IMG/VR virus record: IMGVR_UViG_3300007735_000798
Coordinates: 40,737-104,736 of that record
Reading direction: 5' to 3' (one strand)
Source of the DNA: a virus
Length of the DNA stretch: 64,000 bases
Shown here: positions 28,332 to 37,189 of the stretch, in pieces
How positions within the stretch are numbered: position 1 is the stretch's first letter
Layout: the number at the start of each line of letters is the position of its first letter
Notes under the pieces: generated by a model
Database searches by the model: none
Told to the model about the DNA's origin: nothing
The model's input: the letters and a program-made list of their open reading frames with translations, nothing else
Program-made: the position numbers and the translations under genes

Positions 28332-29486
28332 ATGAAAGTGCTTGCATTAATTCCAGATTTTTTAGAAAAACCATCTGGCGGTCTTGGCGAGCAAATGCAA
28401 AATATTATTCGTGAACTAGAAAATAAAGTTGAATATTATATTTGTGGATATCCAGAAAAAAATAATTATAAAAATTATAAATCAGTTATAGCGCCAATGA
28501 ATACTTTTAATCATGCGGCATTAACAACAATCTATGGCCAATCAATTTATTTTTTAGAAGCATTAGAATTTAAACAAGATTTTGATATTATTCATGCATG
28601 TGATTGGTCAACATTTTATGCTGGAATTTTATGCTCTTGGCATTTTAAAAAACCTTTAGTGTGTACAGTTAATTTATCTCTACAACAATTAAATAAAAGT
28701 AACATATTTTACTGTCATGATGCAAATTCAGTTGATGGCATGTATATTAATCAATTACAAATATTTTTTGAACAAATGGGGTTATTTTATGCAAATAAAG
28801 TAATTCATGTTTCTGAATATTATGCAAATTTATATAAAGAGCATTTAAATAAATCAATAATTATCCATAATGGATTAAATTTAGATAACTGGAAAAAACA
28901 AAATAATAGTAATTATTTAAAAGGAAAAAATAAAACTAAATTTTGTTATATTGGAAGAGCATCCGCAATGAAGGGATTAGAAACAATATTAAATTCTAGT
29001 ATTCCAGATGATGTAGATTTTTATTTTGTAGTTTCTGAGAAAAATGCCGAAGAACCTATATTTTCAAATATCAAAAATAAATGCAACGATAAAAATATTT
29101 TTCATATCGAAGGATTATATGAACAAGATAAAATAGATTTTTTAAATGAAATGGATGCAATAGTAATGCCAAGTATCCATGAACCTTTTGGTATTGTAGC
29201 TTTAGAAGCATTAGCTTCTGAATCTATATTAATAACAACTGCATCTGGTGGTATCAAAGAAATTGTTCAAGATATAGATTATGTTCATATTAATAATTCG
29301 AATGATTTAGAAAAAGCTTTTGATTATGTTAAAAATCTATCGAACGAAGAAAAAGAAAAAATAATTAAAAAAGGTAAAAATCGTGCAAATAATTTTGATT
29401 GGAAAATTCAATCAAATAAGTTATATGAAGTTTATAAAGAAGTTATGACGATGAATTATAATTCAAATGTTGTAAAGTTTGAATAA
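28332..29486 (+). CDS. GT4-family glycosyltransferase
   Basis: 384 residues. The N-terminal Rossmann-like half carries PSGGLGEQM, the donor-binding glycine loop of GT4/glycogen-synthase-like enzymes, and DIIHACDW. The C-terminal half has FCYIGRASAMKGLETIL and the E-x7-E signature EPFGIVALE with a TTASGGIKEIV loop. It would transfer a nucleotide-sugar residue; targets could be host surface sugars, phage DNA or virion proteins, none indicated. It runs against the surrounding late genes, next to an HNH gene, and looks like an accessory insertion. Confidence 0.9.
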   Translation: MKVLALIPDFLEKPSGGLGEQMQNIIRELENKVEYYICGYPEKNNYKNYKSVIAPMNTFNHAALTTIYGQSIYFLEALEFKQDFDIIHACDWSTFYAGILCSWHFKKPLVCTVNLSLQQLNKSNIFYCHDANSVDGMYINQLQIFFEQMGLFYANKVIHVSEYYANLYKEHLNKSIIIHNGLNLDNWKKQNNSNYLKGKNKTKFCYIGRASAMKGLETILNSSIPDDVDFYFVVSEKNAEEPIFSNIKNKCNDKNIFHIEGLYEQDKIDFLNEMDAIVMPSIHEPFGIVALEALASESILITTASGGIKEIVQDIDYVHINNSNDLEKAFDYVKNLSNEEKEKIIKKGKNRANNFDWKIQSNKLYEVYKEVMTMNYNSNVVKFE

Positions 29487-29507
29487 TTTATATAGTTTCT
29501 ATTATTT

Positions 29508-30101
29508 CTAAAATTTAGAACCTTTAGATAAATTTTCTTTCGCTGTCAATGGTTGCAAATTAGAATAATGAAAACATATTTTTTGATCTTCATATTTTTG
29601 CAAATTAAAACTCGCACATGGGCGAATATGATCTATATGCCAATAACTTCCATAATTATCCCATGACATGTCGGCGTAGAATTTGGATTCGAGATGCTGT
29701 TTCAATTCTTCTATAGAGCAACCTAATAAATTTAAAGTATTTGTAGATTTTACTTTTCCATTTAAAACATTTCTAATTCTATGACGAATACGTTCGGAAA
29801 TAACCCAATTTATATTAAATTTTCCTTTTTTATGATACCATTTTTGTCTTGATCTTTTACAATAACCAGACTTCTTTCTTTGTTTATAAACTTTACCCCA
29901 ATTGTCTTTTCTCCATTTTGAGTTTTTATTTAAAACCTCTTGTTTATTTTCTAAATAATTTTTTTTGGCCCATTCGTTTGTTTTTTTATATCGGCATTTT
30001 TTACAAGACGTGGTGTATCCATCTTTAGTATATTTATCTTTTGGAAACTCTGAATAAGATTTTTGATTTTTACATTTACTGCAAGTTTTAAATATTACCA
30101 T
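29508..30101 (-). CDS. HNH endonuclease, free-standing
   Basis: 197 residues. The N-terminus has two CxxC pairs (CSKCKNQKSYSEF, CKKC) of a zinc ribbon, the middle is a basic linker, and the C-terminus has the HNH core WHIDHIRPCASFNL ... CFHYSNLQPL ... AKENLSKG. Free-standing HNH genes in phages are usually homing endonucleases; packaging-associated HNH genes lie beside terminase, which this does not. It converges with the glycosyltransferase gene. Confidence 0.9.
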   Translation of the reverse strand: MVIFKTCSKCKNQKSYSEFPKDKYTKDGYTTSCKKCRYKKTNEWAKKNYLENKQEVLNKNSKWRKDNWGKVYKQRKKSGYCKRSRQKWYHKKGKFNINWVISERIRHRIRNVLNGKVKSTNTLNLLGCSIEELKQHLESKFYADMSWDNYGSYWHIDHIRPCASFNLQKYEDQKICFHYSNLQPLTAKENLSKGSKF

Positions 30102-30109
30102 GCATATTA

Positions 30110-30115
30110 TTACAC
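30110..30115 (-). promoter_or_regulatory. GTGTAA motif before HNH gene
   Basis: Minus-strand GTGTAA, 8 nt before ATG 30101, coinciding with the last Val codon and stop of the endolysin gene. Confidence 0.35.
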
Positions 30116-30583
30116 ACTAGTTGCTGAAAAGTGCATCCAGTCATAATTTTTGGTACGACCCAAGCTTGTCCAGCCCTCGCCCTCCACTATTTTCCAAAAA
30201 GCATCATATTCTTTTTTTGCAAAAGCAGCACGATCTCTACCCCATTTTAATAAATTTCTATCGGGATCTAAATCCACAGCAGCGCCCCAAGAATGAATTG
30301 ACCACGCACTTCCACCACGCATTTTACGAACATTGACACAACCACCAAAACTATTTAGTTTAAGTTTTTGCACATCTTTCAATCCATATGTTTTTAAAGT
30401 TTGTTCAAGAATTGTATGTAGAGAGTCTGCACATTTTTTATTGCAAGAAATTTTTTTGACTTTTACACCTTCATCCCAAGCTAAATACATTTCGTAAGGA
30501 AGCTGTATTTGAGTCATATTTTCTCCTACAGGGCCGTAAAAAGCCGTCATTGAAGTAAAGTCTTGTTTAGGCCATTTATTCAT
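30110..30583 (-). CDS. Endolysin, M15 D-Ala-D-Ala peptidase type
   Basis: 157 residues with the M15/VanY zinc site: S-x-H-x-W-G-x-A-x-D (SIHSWGAAVDLD) and the second His in YDWMHF near the C-terminus. It should cleave peptide cross-links of peptidoglycan. Last gene of the lysis cassette; its ATG overlaps the end of the holin-like gene by 8 nt. No signal peptide, so export needs the holin. Confidence 0.9.
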   Translation of the reverse strand: MNKWPKQDFTSMTAFYGPVGENMTQIQLPYEMYLAWDEGVKVKKISCNKKCADSLHTILEQTLKTYGLKDVQKLKLNSFGGCVNVRKMRGGSAWSIHSWGAAVDLDPDRNLLKWGRDRAAFAKKEYDAFWKIVEGEGWTSLGRTKNYDWMHFSATSV

Positions 30584-31046
30584 GTGGTTGGGCCTCCACC
30601 CAAATTAAAGGAGCATATGATTTATCATTTTTAAATTTTTCAGAATATATTTCTATTATTGTTTGTTGGACTTCCTCTTTTGCATATTGTATTTCACTTT
30701 TAGAAATAACACTTGTCTCACTATTATATTTAAAATCAATAGCAGCTTGTAATCCTAAATAAGCAGAAATAATAATTGCAAATATTTTAATTGTTTCTAC
30801 AAATATTGTAACAAAAGAACCAGTAATAGATGGAATTGGCGCGGTTAAAAATAAAATAAAAACACTCACTCCATAAAAAGCTATTAACATTATAATAGAA
30901 CTAAATACTACAAAAAACTTTTTACTTCTCAAAAAATTAATAGACTTCATTTCGTCTATATATTCTGGAGGAGTATTTGGTGGAGCTTTATCATGGCTCA
31001 ACATAGAAGCCAATGACTGTCCAATAAGTGCTAGTCTATTCCACAT
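30576..31046 (-). CDS. Holin-like membrane protein
   Basis: 156 residues with two transmembrane helices (FFVVFSSIIMLIAFYGVSVF and a second near residues 85-105, IKIFAIIISAYLGLQAA), a cytoplasmic-looking N-terminus with APPNTPPEY, and a charged C-terminal tail. Position between spanin-like and endolysin genes makes a holin the best call, though holins are too diverse for sequence proof. Confidence 0.6.
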   Translation of the reverse strand: MWNRLALIGQSLASMLSHDKAPPNTPPEYIDEMKSINFLRSKKFFVVFSSIIMLIAFYGVSVFILFLTAPIPSITGSFVTIFVETIKIFAIIISAYLGLQAAIDFKYNSETSVISKSEIQYAKEEVQQTIIEIYSEKFKNDKSYAPLIWVEAQPHE

Positions 31047-31047
31047 A

Positions 31048-31563
31048 TTATAAAAATATCCAAACTAATGTTGCAAATAACCCCGCACCACCAAAAGGAA
31101 CTAATAAATTATATGGAGGTGGGGCAAAATTCATAAATTGTAATCCAACTAATACTCCAGCCGCGCCAGCAAGAATTGCCGCAATTAATTTTAAATTATG
31201 ATAACGTTTAATTGCTTTAACACATTTGTCTAACCATTTTTGAGCTTCGGCTTGTTGAACAGTTCCCCATTGTTTTAAAGTTTCAATTTGTTTATTTAGA
31301 ATATCAATTTCTTTAAAACTTTGATCTAAATCCAAACGTGCTTGTGTTAAACTTTTTTCTAGTTTAACATTCTCACTTTTTGTTTCTTCCAGTTCTTTTT
31401 TTAATTGTACGACAATATCTTTTGCATCACGAATTGGATTAGTAGATTTTTGTACAGCAACTAGCGTTGGAGATGGCGTTGGTTTTGGCTTTGGTTTCCA
31501 AAATTGTCCGAAACTTGTTCCAGTTAAAATTAATAATATAATTAATGATAATAATTTTTTCAT
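31048..31563 (-). CDS. Inner-membrane spanin-like or lysis accessory protein
   Basis: 171 residues: an N-terminal signal or anchor (KKLLSLIILLILTGTSFG), a Pro/Lys segment (KPKPKPTPSP), a long coiled coil (residues about 45-105) and two C-terminal hydrophobic helices. A coiled coil with membrane anchor next to a small lipoprotein gene is spanin-like, but the extra C-terminal helices are atypical. ATG overlaps the preceding lipoprotein stop. Confidence 0.5.
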   Translation of the reverse strand: MKKLLSLIILLILTGTSFGQFWKPKPKPTPSPTLVAVQKSTNPIRDAKDIVVQLKKELEETKSENVKLEKSLTQARLDLDQSFKEIDILNKQIETLKQWGTVQQAEAQKWLDKCVKAIKRYHNLKLIAAILAGAAGVLVGLQFMNFAPPPYNLLVPFGGAGLFATLVWIFL

Positions 31564-31829
31564 TTAATTGGTTCCTTTATAATTTTATCAGAACTTTCGA
31601 TTTGTTCTAATAATTGATTTAAACGTTCTGTTAGGGTTAAAGCTTTATCTACTTTTTCTCCAATAATCGTATTTGAGTCTCCAGCATTTGCAAGAGCAGT
31701 TTTTGTTTTTTCTAATGACGCAATAATTTGTTCAGTTTTTGCCGTAGGTGGTGCTAAATTTTTATGTTTTGAATTTAAACAAACGCAACCTGTTAAAACT
31801 GGAATAACAAGAAACAATAAATATTTCAT
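31560..31829 (-). CDS. Small lipoprotein, outer-membrane-spanin-like
   Basis: 89 residues with a lipobox (VIPVLTGC, Cys as lipidated residue) and a short helical periplasmic part (EQIIASLEKTKTALANAG). Adjacent to the coiled-coil membrane protein and the endolysin, it fits an o-spanin for outer-membrane disruption. A spanin pair suggests a Gram-negative host. Confidence 0.6.
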   Translation of the reverse strand: MKYLLFLVIPVLTGCVCLNSKHKNLAPPTAKTEQIIASLEKTKTALANAGDSNTIIGEKVDKALTLTERLNQLLEQIESSDKIIKEPIK

Positions 31830-31864
31830 ATACTATATGTACACACGAAATAAATTATAGAAAT

Positions 31865-32242
31865 TTATTTAATCCAACTGGCGGCAAAGATTTTATCTGA
31901 AGAACCTCTGGCTGTATGGGCGTATTGGGCGATAGCTTGTACATTGTTTGTATAAGCATAAGTTCTCCAAGAACCCATTTTATCGTATGTAAAAAGTTGG
32001 TTTTTTCCTGGAGGGTAAAGATAGGCAACCATCGCATGACCGCGTATTTTTCCAGTTTGCGAGTCTTTCCATGAATAACGGAAAACTTCAGACCAAACAC
32101 CATATTTTCTTAAAGATTGTTTAAATATAATTGCTGTAGGCAAGCAAGCATTAACCTCTTGCTCCATCCAAAATTCTGGATTAGTTGGAGTTGTTTCGCA
32201 ACCAGTTAAAATTAATAAGAAAATTAATAATAAATATTTCAT
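31865..32242 (-). CDS. Lipoprotein with cysteine-peptidase-like core
   Basis: 125 residues. The N-terminal lipobox (LLILTGCE) predicts a lipid anchor. The mature part keeps the order of a papain/transglutaminase-type triad: Cys in NACLPTA, His in GHAMVAYLY, Asp in FTYDKMGSWR. It could cut a peptide bond or amide in the envelope; neither substrate nor activity is known. It sits at the head of the lysis cassette, sharing the A of TAATG with the upstream gene. Confidence 0.6.
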   Translation of the reverse strand: MKYLLLIFLLILTGCETTPTNPEFWMEQEVNACLPTAIIFKQSLRKYGVWSEVFRYSWKDSQTGKIRGHAMVAYLYPPGKNQLFTYDKMGSWRTYAYTNNVQAIAQYAHTARGSSDKIFAASWIK

Positions 32243-32595
32243 TAAGAAGTAACTTCTGTAACAGTTCCGTCTGAATTAAAATTAAATTCTGGCAATGAAG
32301 CCAAACGAGCATTTATATCCGCAACAAGATCGTCACGTTTTCCAGTCAATTGACCGATCATAAATTGTGTTAGTGCGCTATTTAATTGAAATAATTCAAC
32401 AGCATTTGAGCCTAAAATTTGTAATTTTTGTGGTCGTAAAGATGGATCTCTATGCAAAGTGTCAAAACTTTGAGTCCACATCGTATATAAAAAGTCAAGT
32501 ATTCGACTAGGAGATTCTAATACTTGTTTCATTTCTTCAACCAATTTTAATTGATTAAATTCGGGAGATTGAATATTACCATTTAATAAGCTCAT
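32242..32595 (-). CDS. Hypothetical protein between fibre and lysis genes
   Basis: 117 residues, mostly helical (LKLVEEMKQVLESPSRILDFL, NAVELFQLNSALTQFMIGQL) with an acidic end. Starts 10 nt after a GTGTAA motif and is coupled by TAATG to the lipoprotein. No family recognised. Confidence 0.6.
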   Translation of the reverse strand: MSLLNGNIQSPEFNQLKLVEEMKQVLESPSRILDFLYTMWTQSFDTLHRDPSLRPQKLQILGSNAVELFQLNSALTQFMIGQLTGKRDDLVADINARLASLPEFNFNSDGTVTEVTS

Positions 32596-32604
32596 AAGTT
32601 TATA

Positions 32605-32610
32605 TTACAC
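32605..32610 (-). promoter_or_regulatory. GTGTAA motif before lysis block
   Basis: Minus-strand GTGTAA followed by TATAAACTT, 9 nt before ATG 32595, between fibre and lysis genes. Confidence 0.45.
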
Positions 32611-32616
32611 GTATTA

Positions 32617-35600
32617 TTACCAAGTTGTTAATGCTGAACGTTTCCATGAGTTTCCACTAACACAAACGTAGATAAAATCATTATCCCAAGAAATTTGTCC
32701 ACGAGTTCCAGCTGATCCAGTACTTGTTGGCACTGTTGGATTTGGAATTATAATTCCAGAAGATGCTATATTAACATTTGCACCAGTTAATGTAAGATCA
32801 CGTAAAGTTCCATTTTGAGTTCTTTGGGTGCCTACAATAAAATTATTATTTTGCCAACCAACAAGTCCAAACTCACCAGTATTAGTACCAGTTAAATTAT
32901 ATACTCTAAATTGTTGGGCATTTGTTCCATTTACTTGAGACAAAATATTTGCTGCGTCACGAGTAATGAATAAATCACAACCTTGATCTAAACTTCTACC
33001 ATGCCCCTGAGTTTGTCCAAAAGCCAAATGACCACCTCCTATAACATATAAATTTTGAGTTAATAAACCATATCCAGCACCAGCACCACCACGAAAAGTT
33101 ATTGCATTATTATTTTGATAAGATGCTAAGCTCATCATATATCCATTATCCCCACGATTTAGTGCGAATTCGGAAATTCCATTGGTTAAACTTGTTGTAG
33201 AAAAAGTTCCATTTTTATTAAAAATAAAATTATTATCGTAAAAATATACAAGGCCACTCGGCTTCATTAAGATATTATTGCCAGTTAAAATTAAATCTCT
33301 TAATGTTCCACTTGTTCCGATTCTTGTCCCAATAATTCCAGTAGTACCAGTCCATCCAAGTGTTAAAAATTCACGGGTGGCAAAATTATTTGTTGTTCCA
33401 GAATATATTTTATAAATATTAAAACCTTGATTGTTTGTGCCTATAGTGTCATTGGCACCATAGGAATCTCTAAGTCCAATATATCTATTTGTACCTTCTC
33501 CAAATAAATATCCAGCACTATTAAGAGTTAAATTATTATTTAAAGAAACAAAATTAGCATCAATTGTTATAGCTGTTCCAGCTGAATAACCAATGGTCAT
33601 ATTATTTGTATTTGGCGTAATTTGATAATAATTTGCGCTACTAGGATTCGATAAATAAATACGACTCGTTCCAGCCCCAGTTGTGCCAATATATAAATCT
33701 CCAGTTGGAATTCTAATATTTCGACCGCTTAAAGCAACATCTCTGAGAATTCCACTTTGTGTGGCTTGTGTGCCAATTACAAGTATATTTTGGCCAATTC
33801 CAGTTCCTGTGGCTTGCCATCCAAAAATTCCAAATTCGCCACTATTTGTTCCAGTACTATTAAAAACTCTTAATCTTTGCGGGTTTGTTCCATTAACAAT
33901 ATCTATACCCGTTGCAAATGTTTTTATACCACTTATTGTTTGATTGCCAGTTAAAGCCACTGCTCCGATAAGATGTGGATCAATTGGATCAGTACCATCC
34001 GTATAATGAGAAATATTATGAGAATAAATTGGCTGGATTCTCATAAATCCACCAGACCAATTATTTAACGGTAAATTTGCAGATAAACTATTGGGTGTTA
34101 CTTGTGGAGAAGCATCTTGCAAAATATTATTATATGTATACCACCAACGAGAGGTACCAGTATTAAAATAAATTTCTACCCCAGTGAGTCCAATTCCACT
34201 ATAATAATAACTAGGATTTGGAAAAACTATAGTTCTATATTCTGGACGTTGAATGAAATTATAAATACCTGGACCAGAAAAACCCCCTTTGATTAATGAG
34301 ACTGGAAAATTTGATGTAATATCATTTTCTACAAATCTTTTTTGCCCACTAATATTTTGATTTCCAAAAACTAATATAGAGTTGCCACTTAAATTATTTA
34401 TCTTCGTGTCAAGTGTTGAACCTGTCGAAGCGAGGCTCGTAATCGTAGCAAATCCAGTATAATTTTCAATATCTTTTATTACCGCAATTGTTTGTGTGGT
34501 CCCAGTTGGATATTTAGTAAAATCATAATATAATGTTCTATTTACGCTATTAATATATAGTTGAGCGTCTTCCAAATAAAATGTACTATATTCACTATTT
34601 GGCGCATCAAATGTTTGTATAGTTGGAGTAGAGGTTTGACCATATTCTCCAATACGAATTCCAGATCTAAATGTTTTTAGCCCTGTAATACTTTGATCGT
34701 TAGTTGTGTAAACAATGGTTTCTGGTAGTTGAGCGGCCTCTCCACTTAAAAGTACGCCAGTTCCATTAACAACAGGGCGATTAGTAAATGTAGCTACACC
34801 ATTTAATATTGAAAGTGATGTATTACCAGGAGCCCCCCCGCCATATTGAAAACTTCCATCGGACATTTTGACTGCTATTACTTCATCACTAGTTGTTATT
34901 AAACCTACTTCATTACTATGAGCGCCATCAGTTATTCTTACTTGTCCTATATTATTATTGCCAAAAAATGTTTGATAAGAAGTAAAAGTTTTAATCCCAT
35001 CAATAGTTTGATCACCAGTTGTAAATACAATATTACTATCACTTGAATTGATGTACCCACTAAGATTATTTATCTTTGTGTCAAGTGTCGAGCCAGTTGA
35101 TGCAAGATTCGTAATAGTAGCGTAATTAGATAAATCAACACCTGTTATAAAACCGCTAGGATTATTTTTTGTATAAAAAGTATTATCAACAAATCCGCTA
35201 TAATTAGTAATATCTGTTGTAGAGGCAATTTTTGCAAGCGTACTTAAATCACTATTTCGAGTGGTGGTTCCAAAGACCCATTGATTAGCAGGAACATCAT
35301 AACCAATAATTGCACCAATACTATTTATTCCAGTCATTCCAGACCCTGTGACTATAAAGATACCAGCATCGCGTGCGCCACCAGTAGCATTTAATAAAAG
35401 ATAATTATTAGCCACATTTGTACTGGTTGTATTGACAATTGTTTGTGTCCCAGTTACATAAAGATCTCTAATATAAACTTCATTATTAAAACGTTTAATA
35501 CCACTAACTGTTTGATTTCCACTCGTAAATAAAACATTATTACTATTCAACAAATCAATAGCTGAAGTTCTAAAAACTTGAGATGTTCTAAGATTAAGTG

Positions 35601-36792
35601 GTGAACTTGTAAATCCTAATAAGTCGTTAATAGAACTAGCATTTGCACCCATTTCGACAAAGGGAGCTCGAAGAACAGAGGCTCCCATCCAAGCACCCTC
35701 AAGTGGAGAATACCCACCAACCTGTAAAACTGAACTACCGCCACCACTTATTAATTTATATCCGCCAATAGTTTGATGACCAGTAGTAAAAACAATATTA
35801 CTACTAGGAGAATTAATGTACCCACTAAGATTTGTAATTCTAGTATTAAGCGTCGAACCTGTTGAAGCAAGATTTATCGCAAGCGTCGAACCAGTTGACG
35901 CAAGGTTCGTGATAGTCGCATAATTTCCCGTTAAATTTCCACTTAAAGAATTAATTTTTGTATTAAGAGTTGAACCAGTTGACTCAAGATTTATAATTGT
36001 TGCGCCCTCTCCACTTAAAAGAACCTTAACATTATTTACAGTTGGAGTTTGATCAAAATTTGTATTACCAAAAATTTCTATTCCATTATTATCAATATTT
36101 AAATACTTTGAAGAATATCCAATTCCAGCATTTATTTGATCAATATATACCCAACCATGAGCACTATCTAAATTTTCACTATCAATCCAAAAATATCCTC
36201 CAGTTTGAATTAAAAAAGTTTTATTCCCACTTATTGATTGCTCACCACTTGTATAAACTATAGTATCTGGTAACTGTGCCGCCTCCCCACTTAATAAAAC
36301 TCCAGTTCCATTAATAAATGGTCTAGAAATAAATGTTTTAACACCTGTAATGGTTTGATCTCCTAATTTTAAAACAGAGATATCGTTCAAATTATTAATA
36401 AATGTTAATAAATTCGATCCAGTTAACTCAAGACCTGTAATTGTGGCATAAGTATTTCCAAGATTATTAATTTGAGATTGTAATATAGAACCAGTTGACT
36501 GTAAATTTATGATTGTAGAAAAAGTATTATTTACGTATCCACTATAATTTAATAAATCTCCAGAAGTTACTAATCCACCAGTAATACCAAGACTTTCTTT
36601 TGTGATTACAACAAACCCAATTTGTCCATTAACGCTTTGAACTGGAGCATAGTTTTCCGATAAACTAATAATAATCGGCTGCTCTGTAATATGGGCCGTT
36701 ACATTATCAATTTGAGAAAAAGAAGTCGCGCCAGAAACATTAACAAATGGATCTGTTTCTATTACTAAATTAATCTCTTCATCGAACCACAT
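32617..36792 (-). CDS. Long repetitive tail fibre
   Basis: 1391 residues built from two interleaved repeats: a collagen-free coil unit (ATITNLASTGSTLDTKINN) and a turn unit of the form QTISGxKTF (SGNQTVSGIKRF, TGDQTIDGIKTF). Such repeats make trimeric fibre shafts. The C-terminal 600 residues are non-repetitive and probably hold the receptor-binding or capping part. The N-terminus (about 130 residues) would attach to the particle. Some DNA blocks are almost identical to the 342-residue gene at 37190-38218, so recombination between them is likely. Confidence 0.8.
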   Translation of the reverse strand: MWFDEEINLVIETDPFVNVSGATSFSQIDNVTAHITEQPIIISLSENYAPVQSVNGQIGFVVITKESLGITGGLVTSGDLLNYSGYVNNTFSTIINLQSTGSILQSQINNLGNTYATITGLELTGSNLLTFINNLNDISVLKLGDQTITGVKTFISRPFINGTGVLLSGEAAQLPDTIVYTSGEQSISGNKTFLIQTGGYFWIDSENLDSAHGWVYIDQINAGIGYSSKYLNIDNNGIEIFGNTNFDQTPTVNNVKVLLSGEGATIINLESTGSTLNTKINSLSGNLTGNYATITNLASTGSTLAINLASTGSTLNTRITNLSGYINSPSSNIVFTTGHQTIGGYKLISGGGSSVLQVGGYSPLEGAWMGASVLRAPFVEMGANASSINDLLGFTSSPLNLRTSQVFRTSAIDLLNSNNVLFTSGNQTVSGIKRFNNEVYIRDLYVTGTQTIVNTTSTNVANNYLLLNATGGARDAGIFIVTGSGMTGINSIGAIIGYDVPANQWVFGTTTRNSDLSTLAKIASTTDITNYSGFVDNTFYTKNNPSGFITGVDLSNYATITNLASTGSTLDTKINNLSGYINSSDSNIVFTTGDQTIDGIKTFTSYQTFFGNNNIGQVRITDGAHSNEVGLITTSDEVIAVKMSDGSFQYGGGAPGNTSLSILNGVATFTNRPVVNGTGVLLSGEAAQLPETIVYTTNDQSITGLKTFRSGIRIGEYGQTSTPTIQTFDAPNSEYSTFYLEDAQLYINSVNRTLYYDFTKYPTGTTQTIAVIKDIENYTGFATITSLASTGSTLDTKINNLSGNSILVFGNQNISGQKRFVENDITSNFPVSLIKGGFSGPGIYNFIQRPEYRTIVFPNPSYYYSGIGLTGVEIYFNTGTSRWWYTYNNILQDASPQVTPNSLSANLPLNNWSGGFMRIQPIYSHNISHYTDGTDPIDPHLIGAVALTGNQTISGIKTFATGIDIVNGTNPQRLRVFNSTGTNSGEFGIFGWQATGTGIGQNILVIGTQATQSGILRDVALSGRNIRIPTGDLYIGTTGAGTSRIYLSNPSSANYYQITPNTNNMTIGYSAGTAITIDANFVSLNNNLTLNSAGYLFGEGTNRYIGLRDSYGANDTIGTNNQGFNIYKIYSGTTNNFATREFLTLGWTGTTGIIGTRIGTSGTLRDLILTGNNILMKPSGLVYFYDNNFIFNKNGTFSTTSLTNGISEFALNRGDNGYMMSLASYQNNNAITFRGGAGAGYGLLTQNLYVIGGGHLAFGQTQGHGRSLDQGCDLFITRDAANILSQVNGTNAQQFRVYNLTGTNTGEFGLVGWQNNNFIVGTQRTQNGTLRDLTLTGANVNIASSGIIIPNPTVPTSTGSAGTRGQISWDNDFIYVCVSGNSWKRSALTTW

Positions 36793-36798
36793 TTTAAA

Positions 36799-37140
36799 TT
36801 ATGTTATGTCTCCAATTATTGGAAAGGTTCCTTTTAAATAAGTTCTTGTCATTTCGCCAGAAGCCAATTGAAAATCATAAGAATATGTTTTTGGTTGCAT
36901 TAGCATGCAGGAACCAACTTTTGCATTTAAGCGTACTTCGTTACCCGTAATAACCATTGATGAATCTACGGTTGACCAAGAAAGTACGGAAGAAGAGTTC
37001 ATACTTTCTTTTACTTGGAGATATCCACTAACACCTTCCAAAGAAATTCCACTACCAGAAGAATTATAAAATTTAAATACAATTGGACCATAACTATCGC
37101 CACGATATCCAGTCGGTAAATTATAAAATGCAGGAACCAT
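36799..37140 (-). CDS. BppU-like upper baseplate protein
   Basis: 113 residues matching the plan of the phage BppU N-terminal Ig-like domain: GDSYGPIVFKFYNSSGSGI, a middle strand set, then YSYDFQLASGEMTRTYLKG and a final G-x-F-x-[IV]-x-x-D-[IV]-T. These domains anchor receptor-binding proteins to baseplates. Here it is a stand-alone domain flanked by two fibre genes, 6 nt upstream of the long one, and could be the adaptor for them. Confidence 0.65.
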   Translation of the reverse strand: MVPAFYNLPTGYRGDSYGPIVFKFYNSSGSGISLEGVSGYLQVKESMNSSSVLSWSTVDSSMVITGNEVRLNAKVGSCMLMQPKTYSYDFQLASGEMTRTYLKGTFPIIGDIT

Positions 37141-37150
37141 ATTTAATTAA

Positions 37151-37156
37151 TTACAC
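37151..37156 (-). promoter_or_regulatory. GTGTAA motif before BppU-like gene
   Basis: Minus-strand GTGTAA followed by TTAATTAAAT, 10 nt before ATG 37140. Confidence 0.45.
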
Positions 37157-37189
37157 TTTATATTTATTTTAATTCATCATTAATTATGA

